In this document: positions 26,653 through 36,140 of the stretch, piece by piece
Layout of the letters: each line of letters starts with the position of its first letter
Position numbering within the stretch: position 1 is the stretch's first letter
Assembly (NCBI RefSeq): GCF_000427365.1
Contig: NZ_KE386488.1
Span: 496,001-560,000 of the forward strand
DNA length: 64,000 bases
Source: Rikenella microfusus DSM 15922
GTDB lineage: Bacteria; Bacteroidota; Bacteroidia; Bacteroidales; Rikenellaceae
Reading direction: 5' to 3'
Notes under the pieces: model-generated
What the model saw: only the letters and a program-made list of their open reading frames with translations
Database searches by the model: none
Told to the model about the DNA's origin: nothing
Position numbers and translations under genes: made by a program

Positions 26653-27459
26653 ATGGCACGGAAGATTCTCAGGACATTGTATATATCGGCGGCGCTGGCA
26701 TTCGGCGCATGCAGCGACGCGAACGACCGGAACCAGCTCGCCGTCTACCTCTGCGACAATCCCGCCGATTACGGCGGACTCAACTGTTATATCGCCGGCG
26801 TGGAAGTCCGTGCCGCTGACGGCGGCGCATGGACCCCGCTTCCCGTTTCCGAAGACTACGTCGCGCTGATGGAGCTGGTGAACGGCAAAATGCAGGAAGC
26901 CGGCCGAGCGACCCTGCCGCAAGGGACATCCTGCGACGCCGTCCGGATCGCCTTTTCGACCGAAAACGCTCATGTCGTCGTCGGCGGCGAGAGCGTTCCG
27001 CTGGCCGTCGACGCAGCCGACGCCACCGTTACCGTACCGTTCCCCCCCGTGACAATGGACGGCCCGAATACTCCGCTGCTGCTGGACATCGACATCGCGG
27101 CCTCGGTCGTCGAAGACGCCTCGGCCGAAAGCGGCTACCGTTTCCGCCCGCAAATCTCGTTCGTGAATACCGCCGAGTGCGGCGCCGTGCAGGGGGGCCT
27201 GCAAACCGGCAGCGCCGCCGTCTCCTCGCGGCTGTGGATCCGTTTCACGGACCGCGCTACCGGTGCGGTCAGCTCCACCTACTGTTCGCTCAGTCCCGCC
27301 GGAGCATTCTTCAAACGCCTGACGCCGGGGAACTACCTCCTCGAAGTGTTGCCCGCCTCCGATTCGGACATCGAACCCTATACGACCGAGATCGCCGTCG
27401 CCCGCCAACAGGTAACCGATCTGGGCAATATCGTCCTCGAATCCCATAACGTACTGTAA
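26653..27459 (+). CDS. DUF4382-like lipoprotein
   Basis: A 268-residue lipoprotein. The signal MARKILRTLYISAALAFGACSD has its lipidated Cys in FGAC, so it is anchored at the cell envelope. The body, which opens with LAVYLCDNPADYGGLNCYIAGVEVR in two strands, resembles the DUF4382 domain of Bacteroidetes surface lipoproteins, including a C-terminal beta-sandwich with carboxypeptidase-regulatory-like character. The ATG at 26653 was chosen because it starts the signal peptide; an earlier in-frame opening would translate the promoter. It lies 14 bp upstream of the TamL-like gene, so co-expression is likely. The function is unknown. Confidence 0.75.
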   Translation: MARKILRTLYISAALAFGACSDANDRNQLAVYLCDNPADYGGLNCYIAGVEVRAADGGAWTPLPVSEDYVALMELVNGKMQEAGRATLPQGTSCDAVRIAFSTENAHVVVGGESVPLAVDAADATVTVPFPPVTMDGPNTPLLLDIDIAASVVEDASAESGYRFRPQISFVNTAECGAVQGGLQTGSAAVSSRLWIRFTDRATGAVSSTYCSLSPAGAFFKRLTPGNYLLEVLPASDSDIEPYTTEIAVARQQVTDLGNIVLESHNVL

Positions 27460-27473
27460 CGGAACGGGAACCG

Positions 27474-29852
27474 ATGCGGCGCAATTCCCTATACGGCTGG
27501 GTGCCGGCGGTCATCGCGGCCGTCGCGGGGCTGGCATCGTGCAACACGATGCGCTATGTGCCGCAGGACAAATACCTGCTGCGCCGCAACACGGTCGAGA
27601 TCGACGGGCAGCACGACGCCTCGCGCCGCGGGCGGGTCGCGCCCAAAGACCTGATGCAATACGTCCAGCAGCGGCCCAACAACCGGTTGCTCGGCGTAGG
27701 CATCTATCTGGGGATGTACAACCTGACCGACACCGCCAAACACAGCGGCTGGCAACGTTTCTGGCGCGACAAGATGGGCGAGGCCCCCGTCATCTACGAC
27801 CCGCAGCCGGCCGGGCAGTCGAAACAGATGATGCAGGTGTACCTCACCTCGCGCGGCTACCTCGACGCCACCGTGACCGACACCGTGGAGTACCATCCCC
27901 GCAAACGCAAGGCGACCGTGCGTTACATCGCCCGTACGGGCCGGCCTTTCACCGTTTCGGAAATACGCTACCGCATCGACGACAAGTTCCTGGAGCCGAT
28001 TCTGCTCGAAGACACCGCCTCCAGCCTGCTCCGGCGGGGGATGGTCTACGACCGCGACGTATTCGACGCCGAACGGGAACGCATCAGCTCCCGCCTGCAG
28101 GACATGGGCTTTTGGGGGTTCAACAAAGGATACATCACCTACACGGTCGATACGGCGCACCTCGACCACGCCATGATCCTGACCATGCGCGTGAGACGGC
28201 GCGTAGCCTACGTGACGCCGGAGGGCGAACCGGTACTGGAAAACCATCCGGTGTACCGCCTCGGCCGGATCACGGTCAATACCGATTACGACCCGACGCT
28301 CTCGCCCGAAGAGCTGGAACGGCTCCCGTGGGATACCCTGCCGTACAACGGGATCGACCTCCTGTACCTCGACAAACTGCGGATCCGGGAGAATATCCTG
28401 GTCGGAGCGCTCCGCCTCTCGCCGAACGAACTGTACGACAAGAGCAGCGTGCAGCGCACCTACAATCGGATCCGCAACCTGCAATACAGCGCCAACATCC
28501 TGTTCGACGAACTGCCCTACGACACGCTGCGCCCGGTGGAAGTAACCCGGCCTTCGGCTGCCGGAGCGACGGTATCGACCCTCGAACGGAACCTTTCCTG
28601 CCTGATCCAGTGCACGCCGAACGTGCGCCAGAATTTCAACGTGGACGCCGAAATATCGACCACGGCCGACTATTATTCCATGGCTCTCACGCTCGGCTAC
28701 CAGAACAAAAACCTGTTCCGCGGAGCCGAGAATTTCACGGTCAATTTCCGCGGGGCCTACGAGCTGATGAAAAACAAAGGGAACCGCAATTCCTACGAGT
28801 TCGGGGTGAGCGTGGGGCTGGACATCCCCCGTTTCCTGCTGCCCGTGCGGGCCGACAAGCTGGCGAAATTCCCGCAGCAGAAGACCAATATCTCCGTCTC
28901 GTACGACATCCAGCGGCGGCCGGACTACAACCGCACCATCGCGGGGGCCACGTTCGGTTATTCGTGGGCGCTGCGCAACGGGGCCAGGTTCCAGATCAAC
29001 CCGGTGGACATCAATGTGGTGGACGTGCCGTGGATCGACCCGGATTTCAAGAACAGCATCGAAAACCCTTATCTGAAAAACAGTTACGAATCGCAACTGA
29101 TCGCAGGTCTGTCGGCGGGATATTACCGCCAGACCAACCCGGCTCCGAAGGCCGATAACCTTTCGATCCGGCTGACGGGCGACCTGAACGGCAATCTGCT
29201 GCGGGCGCTGACGGCCTGGATGGGCAAACCGACGACGATCAATGCGGGAGCTTCCGACCAGGAGAGTTTTTACAAGATCTTCGGTATCCGCTACGCACAG
29301 TACGCCCGGCTGAGTTTCGACATCAGCCAGCGGACGAACCTCACGGCGACCACGCAGCTGGCCTGGAGGTTTTTCATCGGCGGCGGCGTAGCCTACGGCA
29401 ACTCGAAGACGCTGCCTTTCGAGCGGCTCTATTTCGCGGGCGGCGCCAACAGTATGCGGGGCTGGCAGGTGCGCACGCTGGGGCCGGGACAGACGCCTTA
29501 CCGGAAAGAGACTTACCCGAACCAATTGGGGGATTTCCGGTTGGAAGCCAACCTGGAATACCGTTTTACGGTGGTCGGCGACTTCGGGATGGCGGTCTTC
29601 CTCGATGCGGGAAACGTGTGGATGAATGCCAGGGGGGCGGCGGCCGACGCGCGGTTCAGGTTCGACAGTTTCTACAAACAGATCGCGCTGAACACCGGTC
29701 TCGGTTTCCGTTACGACCTCGGTTTCGTATTGCTCAGACTGGACTGGGGGCTGAAACTCCACAATCCGAACGTGCCGGCGGCCCAGCGGTGGAAAAGCGG
29801 CTTCAAGCTGAAAGAAACCGCGCTCCATTTCGCGATCGGACTCCCGTTCTGA
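27474..29852 (+). CDS. TamL-like BamA/TamA-family outer-membrane lipoprotein
   Basis: A 792-residue Omp85-superfamily protein. The N-terminus ends in GLASC, a lipobox, which is the hallmark of the Bacteroidetes TamL branch (TamA with a lipid anchor). POTRA-like regions fill about residues 35-370, and a 16-strand barrel fills the C-terminal 400 residues. The barrel includes the GGANSMRGW motif (the conserved RGF/RGW element of the L6 loop) and a terminal aromatic residue. It should assist insertion of selected proteins into the outer membrane together with an inner-membrane TamB partner, which is not in this window. It follows the DUF4382 gene by 14 bp. Confidence 0.88.
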   Translation: MRRNSLYGWVPAVIAAVAGLASCNTMRYVPQDKYLLRRNTVEIDGQHDASRRGRVAPKDLMQYVQQRPNNRLLGVGIYLGMYNLTDTAKHSGWQRFWRDKMGEAPVIYDPQPAGQSKQMMQVYLTSRGYLDATVTDTVEYHPRKRKATVRYIARTGRPFTVSEIRYRIDDKFLEPILLEDTASSLLRRGMVYDRDVFDAERERISSRLQDMGFWGFNKGYITYTVDTAHLDHAMILTMRVRRRVAYVTPEGEPVLENHPVYRLGRITVNTDYDPTLSPEELERLPWDTLPYNGIDLLYLDKLRIRENILVGALRLSPNELYDKSSVQRTYNRIRNLQYSANILFDELPYDTLRPVEVTRPSAAGATVSTLERNLSCLIQCTPNVRQNFNVDAEISTTADYYSMALTLGYQNKNLFRGAENFTVNFRGAYELMKNKGNRNSYEFGVSVGLDIPRFLLPVRADKLAKFPQQKTNISVSYDIQRRPDYNRTIAGATFGYSWALRNGARFQINPVDINVVDVPWIDPDFKNSIENPYLKNSYESQLIAGLSAGYYRQTNPAPKADNLSIRLTGDLNGNLLRALTAWMGKPTTINAGASDQESFYKIFGIRYAQYARLSFDISQRTNLTATTQLAWRFFIGGGVAYGNSKTLPFERLYFAGGANSMRGWQVRTLGPGQTPYRKETYPNQLGDFRLEANLEYRFTVVGDFGMAVFLDAGNVWMNARGAAADARFRFDSFYKQIALNTGLGFRYDLGFVLLRLDWGLKLHNPNVPAAQRWKSGFKLKETALHFAIGLPF

Positions 29853-30546
29853 CGCCTCTCCCACCGGGAGCGTTGTCCGATGCCTTCCGGTATCATCATT
29901 CGTCCGCCGATTCCCTCGATTTGTGGCGAGGCGGGTCCTTGCGATCCGCCGTACAGTTCCCGATCAGGTAATTATACCCTTTTACTGTATCTGTTTCTTT
30001 CGGCCCGCGTTGTTCCTCCGAAACCGCAAAGCGGTTTGGCGCGAAAGCCGGCGATTCCTGCGAACCGCATCAATAAAAATCGTACAGTTATTTATCCGCG
30101 TAGCGGGCAGCCCGGAGCCACCCCCGGCGAACCGACGCAGTAGCCGAGAGCCATCGGGCTCGCACGAATGGCCGAGACACAAGGAAGGAAACGAGCGAAG
30201 CGAAGTTAACGGCTGCAACACTCGCGAAGCTCGGTCTTGTCCTCGCTGGCTCCGGGCTTTAACCTGCAAATTAAAAGTAGAGTTAAAATATAAGTTTCCG
30301 CGTCAGCGGGCGGGCCGGACGCCTCCCCACGGGAGGCCCGGTGCCGCTCGGCACTCGAGCCGGGCTGTAACTACCCGAGACCTCCGGGCGTCCGACCGTA
30401 GAAATAATCGTACGGTTATTTACCCAGAGCCACGGACTGCGGGGAACGGAGAAAACGGCCGACTCTCCGGCTTCGCGGGACAGGCTTCCGGCCGGAATAT
30501 TCCGGAGGCAGCGCGCGCCGGCGATGTCCGGAACGACAAAAAACGC
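29853..30546. repeat. Repeat cluster between the TamL-like gene and gldE
   Basis: No gene is supported. It contains a partial module D in reverse (about 30015-30080), module I flanked by both ends of module B (30100-30265), module A forward (about 30285-30405) and the beginning of module C (30420-30455). Joint variants are at about 30085, 30275 and 30410. Confidence 0.75.
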
Positions 30547-30554
30547 TATCTTTG
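30547..30554 (+). promoter_or_regulatory. -7 promoter element of gldE
   Basis: TATCTTTG matches TAnnTTTG and ends 8 bp before the gldE ATG at 30563, which predicts a leader of only a few nucleotides. Confidence 0.5.
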
Positions 30555-30562
30555 CCCTACTT

Positions 30563-31891
30563 ATGGACGATTATCTGCAAGGGGTCGAGTTCTTAGCCTT
30601 TACGCCCCATCTGATCTGGATGCTGCTGGTACTCGCGGCGCTGCTGATCGTATCGGCATTGGTGTCGGGTTCCGAAACGGCGTTTTTCTCGCTCTCGCCG
30701 GGCGAAACGCGCGACCTCGAAGAGTCGGACAGCGCAGCCTCCAAAGCCGCCGTGAAACTGCTGCACGACAAAGACCGGCTGCTTTCCACCATCCTGATTA
30801 CGAACAACCTGGTCAATATCGGAGCCATCCTGATGGCCGACTCCGTCATCGACCGCATCGTCGTGTTCGGAGGAGCCTCCGCCTTGGAATTTATCGTCAA
30901 GGTCATCGTCGTGACCTTCATTCTGTTGCTGTTCGGCGAAATCATGCCCAAAATATTCGCCGCTTACAACACCCTCTCTTTCGCCCGTAAAATGGCCGTA
31001 CCGTTGCTTTCGCTGCAACGGTTTTTCCGGCCGCTCTCGGCCCTCCTGCTCCGGGCCGGCGGAGCCGTTACCGGCGCATTGTCCCGCAGGCAGGCCAACC
31101 TGTCGATGAGCGAACTGACCGATGCCATCGAGATCGCCGAAGCTGATTCCGACGACGACAAGAAAATGCTGACCGGCATCGTGCGCTTCGTCCGCACCGA
31201 GGCCGACCAGATCATGAAGCCGCGTATCGACGTGGTGGCGCTGGAACAGGGCGCCTCGTTCGCCGAAGTCCGCGAAACGGTCGTCCGGAGCGGGTTTTCG
31301 CGTATCCCCGTCTATAACGAGGACCTCGACGACATCAAAGGCATCCTTTATGTCAAAGACCTGCTGCCTCACCTGAGCGAAGGGGACGATTTCCGGTGGC
31401 AGCAACTGCTGCGGCCGGCCTATTTCGTGCCGGAGCACAAGAAAATCAACGACCTGCTCGAAGATTTCCGCAAACGCAAGATACACATCGCCGTGGTGGT
31501 GGACGAATACGGCGGTACGCTGGGAATCGTCTCGCTGGAAGACATCCTGGAAGAGATCGTCGGGGAGATCGCTGACGAATCGGACATCGAGGCGGCGCCC
31601 TACGAGCGGATCGACGCCAACCACTATATTTTCGAAGGGCGCACTCATCTGGGCGATTTTCTGCGCGTGCTGGAGCTGCCCGACACGTTTCTGGATTCCG
31701 TGCGCGGAGATGCCGACACGCTGGCCGGGCTGATGCTCGAAATCCGCGGCGAATTTTTCCGCGAGGGAGAGAGCGTCGATTTCGACAACATCGAATTCAA
31801 AGCGGTACGGGTGGAAAACCGGCGGATCACCCGGGTCGAGGTTACCCTGCATACCGGCGACACTTCCGATGGAGACGGCAGCGACGATTAG
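30563..31891 (+). CDS. gldE: GldE-like CNNM/CBS/CorC membrane protein
   Basis: A 442-residue membrane protein of the hemolysin-C/CorC type, known in Bacteroidetes as GldE, which was defined in gliding strains but is kept in non-gliding Bacteroidales. The N-terminal DUF21/CNNM domain has about four hydrophobic segments (10-150). Two CBS domains follow (about 190-310; VPVYNEDLDDIKGILYVKDL and VDEYGGTLGIVSLEDILEEI are typical), then a C-terminal CorC domain (about 330-425). I chose the ATG at 30563, 8 bp after a -7 box. It overlaps the PPTase gene by 23 bp, an arrangement I recognise from other Bacteroidales. A role in ion transport or envelope maintenance is inferred. Confidence 0.87.
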   Translation: MDDYLQGVEFLAFTPHLIWMLLVLAALLIVSALVSGSETAFFSLSPGETRDLEESDSAASKAAVKLLHDKDRLLSTILITNNLVNIGAILMADSVIDRIVVFGGASALEFIVKVIVVTFILLLFGEIMPKIFAAYNTLSFARKMAVPLLSLQRFFRPLSALLLRAGGAVTGALSRRQANLSMSELTDAIEIAEADSDDDKKMLTGIVRFVRTEADQIMKPRIDVVALEQGASFAEVRETVVRSGFSRIPVYNEDLDDIKGILYVKDLLPHLSEGDDFRWQQLLRPAYFVPEHKKINDLLEDFRKRKIHIAVVVDEYGGTLGIVSLEDILEEIVGEIADESDIEAAPYERIDANHYIFEGRTHLGDFLRVLELPDTFLDSVRGDADTLAGLMLEIRGEFFREGESVDFDNIEFKAVRVENRRITRVEVTLHTGDTSDGDGSDD

Positions 31892-32498
31892 GCTCTGCGC
31901 GGGAGGCGGAACCGTCTTCCTGCTGCCTCTGACGGAGATTCCGGAAACGGAACTGCTCGCCCGCGCCGCGCTCGCGCCGGACGAGGCGGAACGTTATGCC
32001 GGTTTCCCCTCCGCCGCGCGGCAGCGCCGGAAAGAGTGGCTCGCCGCGCGGGTGCTGGCCCGCGAAGAGCTGGGCGGGCGGATCGGTTACGAACCATCCG
32101 GAAGGCCGGTACTGCGGGAGTCTCCCGGAACGTACATCTCCATATCCCATACAGCCGGCTGGGCTGCGTTGATGGTCTCCCGCGAAGGGCGGTGCGGGGT
32201 GGACATCGAACCGGCCGACAGGCGGGCGGAACGGGCGGTACGACGTGTCGCCGTACCTGAAGAAATCGCCCTCGCCTGCGGCCTGTTCCCCGAAAATCCG
32301 GAGTTAGCGGTCTGGTGCGCCAAAGAGGCGGCCTACAAAGCCCTCGGCCGTACCGGAATCGATTTTCGGGAAGAGATACGCATCGACCGCATTGCGGCAC
32401 AGACTTTGCAACTCACCGTAAAAGTGGACCGGATGTCGCTTGAATTGTTCTTTTGGGAGAATTTAATCGGCATGTGCGGTTCTTTTAAAGAAAAATAG
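31869..32498 (+). CDS. 4'-phosphopantetheinyl transferase
   Basis: A 209-residue enzyme that moves the phosphopantetheine arm of CoA onto a Ser of carrier proteins (Sfp/AcpT group). The metal-binding motif GVDIE and the catalytic motif WCAKEAAYKALG are both present with normal spacing. The ISISHT stretch upstream is typical of the superfamily. It overlaps gldE by 23 bp, so translation is probably coupled. The acceptor may be the fatty-acid ACP or a secondary carrier protein; neither is encoded here. A final hydrophobic patch is seen near the C-terminus. Confidence 0.88.
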   Translation: METAATIRLCAGGGTVFLLPLTEIPETELLARAALAPDEAERYAGFPSAARQRRKEWLAARVLAREELGGRIGYEPSGRPVLRESPGTYISISHTAGWAALMVSREGRCGVDIEPADRRAERAVRRVAVPEEIALACGLFPENPELAVWCAKEAAYKALGRTGIDFREEIRIDRIAAQTLQLTVKVDRMSLELFFWENLIGMCGSFKEK

Positions 32499-32537
32499 TA
32501 ACTTAGCATCAAGAACTAACCTTTAAAATTTACGGTT

Positions 32538-33125
32538 ATGAAAAAGATCGTTTTATCTATGTTGGCCGCGTGCGCGGCCCTCGTGGCCGGAACCTCCGCC
32601 GCTTCGGCCCAGGGTTTCAGCTGGGGTCCGAAAGTCGGGCTGAACGTATCCAGCATGAGCCATACCGACATGAACGCCAAGGTCGGCTTTACGGCCGGCG
32701 TGTTCGGCGAATTGCGGACCAACGACTGGTTCGCCGTATCGGCCGAATTGCTCTATTCCCGCCAGGGGGTGACCAATAAATACACGGACGAGGGGATCAA
32801 GGTCAAAGACCGCCTCAAGAGCCATTACCTGAACGTACCGGTGCTGGCCAATTTCTACGTGACGGAAAATCTGGCCCTGAAGACCGGCGTACAGGCAGGG
32901 TTCTGCCTCGGTGCGCGGGCGATCGAGAAGGTCGACGGCAACAAATCCAAAGCGGGAGCCGGCGATATCTTCCATACGGCGGACATCTCGATTCCGGTAG
33001 GTATTTCCTATGATCTCGGCCCGATCGTGCTGGATGCGCGGTACAACTTCGGCGTCAGCCACGCCCTGAAAGCCGGCGATTCGCGCAACAACGTCTTCCA
33101 ACTGACGGCAGGCCTCCGTTTCTAA
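32538..33125 (+). CDS. Small outer-membrane beta-barrel protein (PorT/OMP_b-brl type)
   Basis: A 195-residue protein with a clear signal peptide ending in SAASAQ (about residue 25) and alternating hydrophobic strands ending in QLTAGLRF with a terminal Phe, the outer-membrane insertion signal. The opening GFSWGPKVGLNVS and the pattern of eight strands match the outer-membrane beta-barrel family PF13568. It probably forms an 8-strand barrel with no obvious channel. It follows the PPTase gene by 39 bp and ends at a strong bidirectional terminator (33158-33195). The sequence just before its ATG (TTTACGGTTATG) resembles a repeat joint. Confidence 0.82.
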   Translation: MKKIVLSMLAACAALVAGTSAASAQGFSWGPKVGLNVSSMSHTDMNAKVGFTAGVFGELRTNDWFAVSAELLYSRQGVTNKYTDEGIKVKDRLKSHYLNVPVLANFYVTENLALKTGVQAGFCLGARAIEKVDGNKSKAGAGDIFHTADISIPVGISYDLGPIVLDARYNFGVSHALKAGDSRNNVFQLTAGLRF

Positions 33126-33157
33126 GGATTTCAGATTCCTGACCGAAAGGCGGACAA

Positions 33158-33195
33158 AAAAGGCTCCCGGTATGAAACCGGGAGCCTTTTCCGTA
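33158..33195. terminator. Bidirectional intrinsic terminator
   Basis: A perfect 14-bp stem (AAAAGGCTCCCGGT at 33158-33171 with 33177-33190) around a 5-nt loop, with T runs on both strands. It ends the barrel-protein gene on the plus strand and the DUF421 gene on the minus strand. Confidence 0.9.
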
Positions 33196-33359
33196 TTGTC
33201 GGACAGGTGCGGCGGAGGGATATCCGGCAACCGAAAACGTCCGGTGCCGCCCGGCAGCTGTCTGCCGCGGGATGCTCCGCGAACGATATGGCCGGAGAAT
33301 CCGGTACGAATCTGACAAAGCGGCCGGTAAAGGCGTCGATATCCGAGACAGGCAGCCGC

Positions 33360-34049
33360 CTATGCCGAGATATCGTCCCTGACGCTGTCCGAAGTCATGG
33401 CGACATTGCCGTTCTGTATCTTGCCGTCTTTCGACACGATATAGAAACCTTTGGCCGGAGTCCATTCCACGCAATACAAGTTGCCGATCTCCCTGAAGCC
33501 GAGCCGGTCGAGCCGTTCCGTCAGCCACTTTTCGTCGTGTCCGGCGTTGTTGAGCGAACTTGGGAGTATCGAACCGTTATTGACCAGCAGATAGGATTCG
33601 GCAGTCTCGCCTTTGGTCGATACGGTCACCTCCCCGTTCGTTTCGAACCGCACGTCGTCCACGTCGAACATCGAGAAGATGCCTTTGGAGCGCAACAGGG
33701 TGCGCAGTTGTTCCATTTCGAGCAGGTTGCGCCTGAATACCTTGAGATTGAGCGCCCCGTTGCGGACGATATAAACCGAGTCGCCCTTGATGAGTCGTCT
33801 GAGAAATCTGGAACGCATGCTGTAACGGATCAGCAGGTTGAAAAGCGTCCATAGGGCCAGAGCGTAAACGAGGTGCCAGGCGTCCATGTCGGGATTGTAA
33901 ATGACGCCGCCGACGAGGGCGCCGATCACGAAAGCGCTGACGGTATCCAGCGGAGTGATCTGGGCCATCTGGGCTTTGCCCGAAACGCGGAGGAAAAAGA
34001 GCACGCCGAGCATGCCGATAATCAGTTTGAGGGCTATGTCTCCGTACAT
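33360..34049 (-). CDS. DUF421 (YetF-like) membrane protein
   Basis: A 229-residue protein of the DUF421/YetF family. Three N-terminal membrane segments (about 8-25, 35-52, 58-76) are followed by a soluble two-lobe domain. The family hallmarks LRVSGKAQMAQITPLDTV, IVRNGALN and the LR..G pattern around LRTLLRSKGIFSMFDV are visible. In Bacillus, relatives help sporulation and spore germination. In Bacteroidetes the role is unknown. It stands alone, converging on the small barrel gene with a shared terminator between them. Confidence 0.85.
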   Translation of the reverse strand: MYGDIALKLIIGMLGVLFFLRVSGKAQMAQITPLDTVSAFVIGALVGGVIYNPDMDAWHLVYALALWTLFNLLIRYSMRSRFLRRLIKGDSVYIVRNGALNLKVFRRNLLEMEQLRTLLRSKGIFSMFDVDDVRFETNGEVTVSTKGETAESYLLVNNGSILPSSLNNAGHDEKWLTERLDRLGFREIGNLYCVEWTPAKGFYIVSKDGKIQNGNVAMTSDSVRDDISA

Positions 34050-34668
34050 GATAACGATAAATGTTGGTTTGCAGGTATTTCCTCCTGCATCCGGCGTGCC
34101 AAACCGGTCCCGAGTCCTGAACGGACACGGGAATACCGGTTACTTTCGGATGTCTGATTATAGACTTTGGCATGCCGAACCTATTCGGCGGTAATTTTGC
34201 TCAATCGATCCAACGACACCGCCTGAACCGGGTATGGCAAACCCGGAGAGTCTGGCGCGAGCCGAACAAATAGATACTGCGTAACATAGCATATGATTGC
34301 CCCAAAAGACAGAAGTACCCCTATCGGCCTTGCTTTATATGGTTCCCGGCCTTTGCAATCTCGGCACGCGTCCCCCTGTCCGCGGCCGGACGAACCATCC
34401 GGAAAACCGAAACCCATTTAATGGGGATACTTGCGAAAATAAACTACCAGAGGCAAACCTGATTTTTAGTCCTACCTTTACGCCGGGAACAGGACATCCG
34501 GGACTCCGGAGTGCCGTCATGCCCCGAAAGGGACTGCGGCAGAGCGAACAATAAATCCAACAGTCCGCTGCGCGGCATCCCGCCGCGTAGCTATCGGCAA
34601 ACCGATATCCGGTCGGGTTCCGATTCCGCGGCCGGATATACAGAGAGACTGTCCGAACAGGCGTCTCC
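34050..34668. other. Gene-poor region with dispersed repeats
   Basis: No gene is supported. Positions 34141-34198 carry a repeat that recurs at 35961-36013 (shared stretch CTATTCGGCGGTAATTT). Positions 34337-34400 carry module H, which recurs at 48113-48200. The rest is unique with no recognisable signal. Confidence 0.6.
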
Positions 34669-34857
34669 ACCGCCCCGGGAGGCCGCAACAACGCCACCGG
34701 CGTGCTGAACGACGTCGGCAACGAAGGGTCTTCGTGGAGCGCCACGGCCGTCGATTACAGGGGCCGCAGGCTGATCTTCAATGCGGGGCTGCTCGAGCCG
34801 GAGCGCCTCAGCTACCGCTCCGGCGGCTATCAGGTGCGGTGCCTCCAAGCGTTTATC
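34669..34857 (+). pseudogene. C-terminal remnant of a FISUMP/DUF1566-type surface protein
   Basis: Read in the frame of GGC at 34681, this stretch encodes a segment containing NNATGVLNDVGNEG, SSWSAT and GYQVRCLQAF. These are the conserved end of the Fibrobacter-succinogenes-type major paralogous (FISUMP) domain of Bacteroidetes surface lipoproteins, which typically ends in a WSA/WSS block and VRCV. Nothing upstream encodes the rest of such a protein: no signal peptide and no domain start. The frame also runs on past the normal end. It is therefore best read as the last 55-60 codons of a deleted or replaced gene. The domain naming is from memory of the motif pattern. Confidence 0.6.
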
Positions 34858-34951
34858 GCCCGGATACCCGTTCCCTTTTTATTCGCGGAAACCGGTTGCG
34901 ACCTCGCCCGGAACCGGTCGATCCTGCCCCGCGGCAACCGGTTTCGGACTA

Positions 34952-35830
34952 TCAGAAAAGACGGATGGTCGTGAAAACGGCGTTTCCGGGAAGCAGCACC
35001 TCGGCCGTACCGTCCGCCGACACCGGCCGGGCGTCCGCATAGGCCAATCCTTCGCCGACCGGCTCGCCCCGTTCGTCCACATACCCGAAACGCCCGCCGC
35101 GGCAAACCAGCGCGAATCCGAAATCGAACTCCCCGATCCAATCGTACTCCAACGGCACGACCACTCGCCCTGTCCGGTCCAGACAGCCGTGCCGACCGTC
35201 CCGATCCGCATAGGCGTAACGCGAACCGTCCCACGAGAGGTCATCGTATTCCGGCGGAATCACCGTGCGTCCCTCCCGGTCGATCAGTCCCATCAGCAAC
35301 CCCTCGCCGCCGTCGGACGCAAACACCGCCACTACCGCACGGCCTTCGCTGAAATCGCCGGCCCACGCATATTGCGGCCCGATCGCGATCCGCCCCTGCC
35401 CGTCCGCATAACCGAAACGGCCGTTCCGTACGATCACCCGCAACCCTTCGCACAATTCGCCGTCTCCGGCTTCCGGAATCTCCGGCAAGATGTCCGCCGC
35501 CTCCGATTCGGACACGGGCCGTAACGCGACAGGATAATAACGCCCTCCGCCGTCGGAGGCGAACACATACAGTTCGTCCGGTACCAGACGTCCGTAACGT
35601 TCGCCGGCCCCGGACGCCGCAGCCGACGTGAAACAGGTCAGTTCGTGAGGCTCGCCTTCCAGCGCGATCCGGAATGTCACCCGTCCCGTTCCGCACGTAT
35701 AAAGCGGGGCGCCCTCCGCATCCGAAATCGCGCGCACGCCGCGCAAAGTAGCGAAACGCCCTTCGGGATTGGCGACCGCCTCCGCGTAATCGCATACGGC
35801 GGGAAATATTTTCGGCATCTGTCTTACCAT
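34952..35830 (-). CDS. WG-repeat protein
   Basis: A 292-residue protein with about four WG (KWG) beta-repeat units in its C-terminal two thirds, each with the pattern GxxGxxDxxGxxVIxPxY. Examples are GLIDREGRTVIPPEYDDL and CLDRTGRVVVPLEYDWI. No signal peptide or membrane segment is clear, so it may be cytosolic. WG repeats are thought to bind proteins or ligands; no activity is known here. A second start at 35818 (MPKIFP) is possible. It lies on the same strand as the vWA gene (36141) but is separated from it by a 310-bp repeat region, so co-transcription is uncertain. Confidence 0.8.
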   Translation of the reverse strand: MVRQMPKIFPAVCDYAEAVANPEGRFATLRGVRAISDAEGAPLYTCGTGRVTFRIALEGEPHELTCFTSAAASGAGERYGRLVPDELYVFASDGGGRYYPVALRPVSESEAADILPEIPEAGDGELCEGLRVIVRNGRFGYADGQGRIAIGPQYAWAGDFSEGRAVVAVFASDGGEGLLMGLIDREGRTVIPPEYDDLSWDGSRYAYADRDGRHGCLDRTGRVVVPLEYDWIGEFDFGFALVCRGGRFGYVDERGEPVGEGLAYADARPVSADGTAEVLLPGNAVFTTIRLF

Positions 35831-36140
35831 TTTACGTGGACAAAGAAATAACGGTTGTAAAAACCGGTTCCGGTTCGACGCTTCGGCGGGCGTGGCGATG
35901 CGAATCCGGACAAAAGGCCCGGAGAGTCCAACGCGGGCCGAGCATATAAAGGTAATTATTTACTTTCCTGATTATATACGATTGGTATACCAAACCTATT
36001 CGGCGGTAATTTCCCGCTATCGGCTCAGCGGTGCCGCCGGGAGTTCTTTTTGTCGAAAAAGTCAGGCGCGGAGCCGAAACGAAGCTACCGGGAAATTTGT
36101 GTAAAACCGTATCCCGATACTATAAATTTTTTCGACCGGT
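35831..36140. repeat. Repeat region between WG and vWA genes
   Basis: Contains the second copy of the 34141-34198 repeat (35961-36013) and the end of module G (about 36055-36125, GCGCGGAGCCGAAACG to TTTGTGTAAA), which recurs at 48275-48320 and 50365-50410. No gene is supported. Confidence 0.65.
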
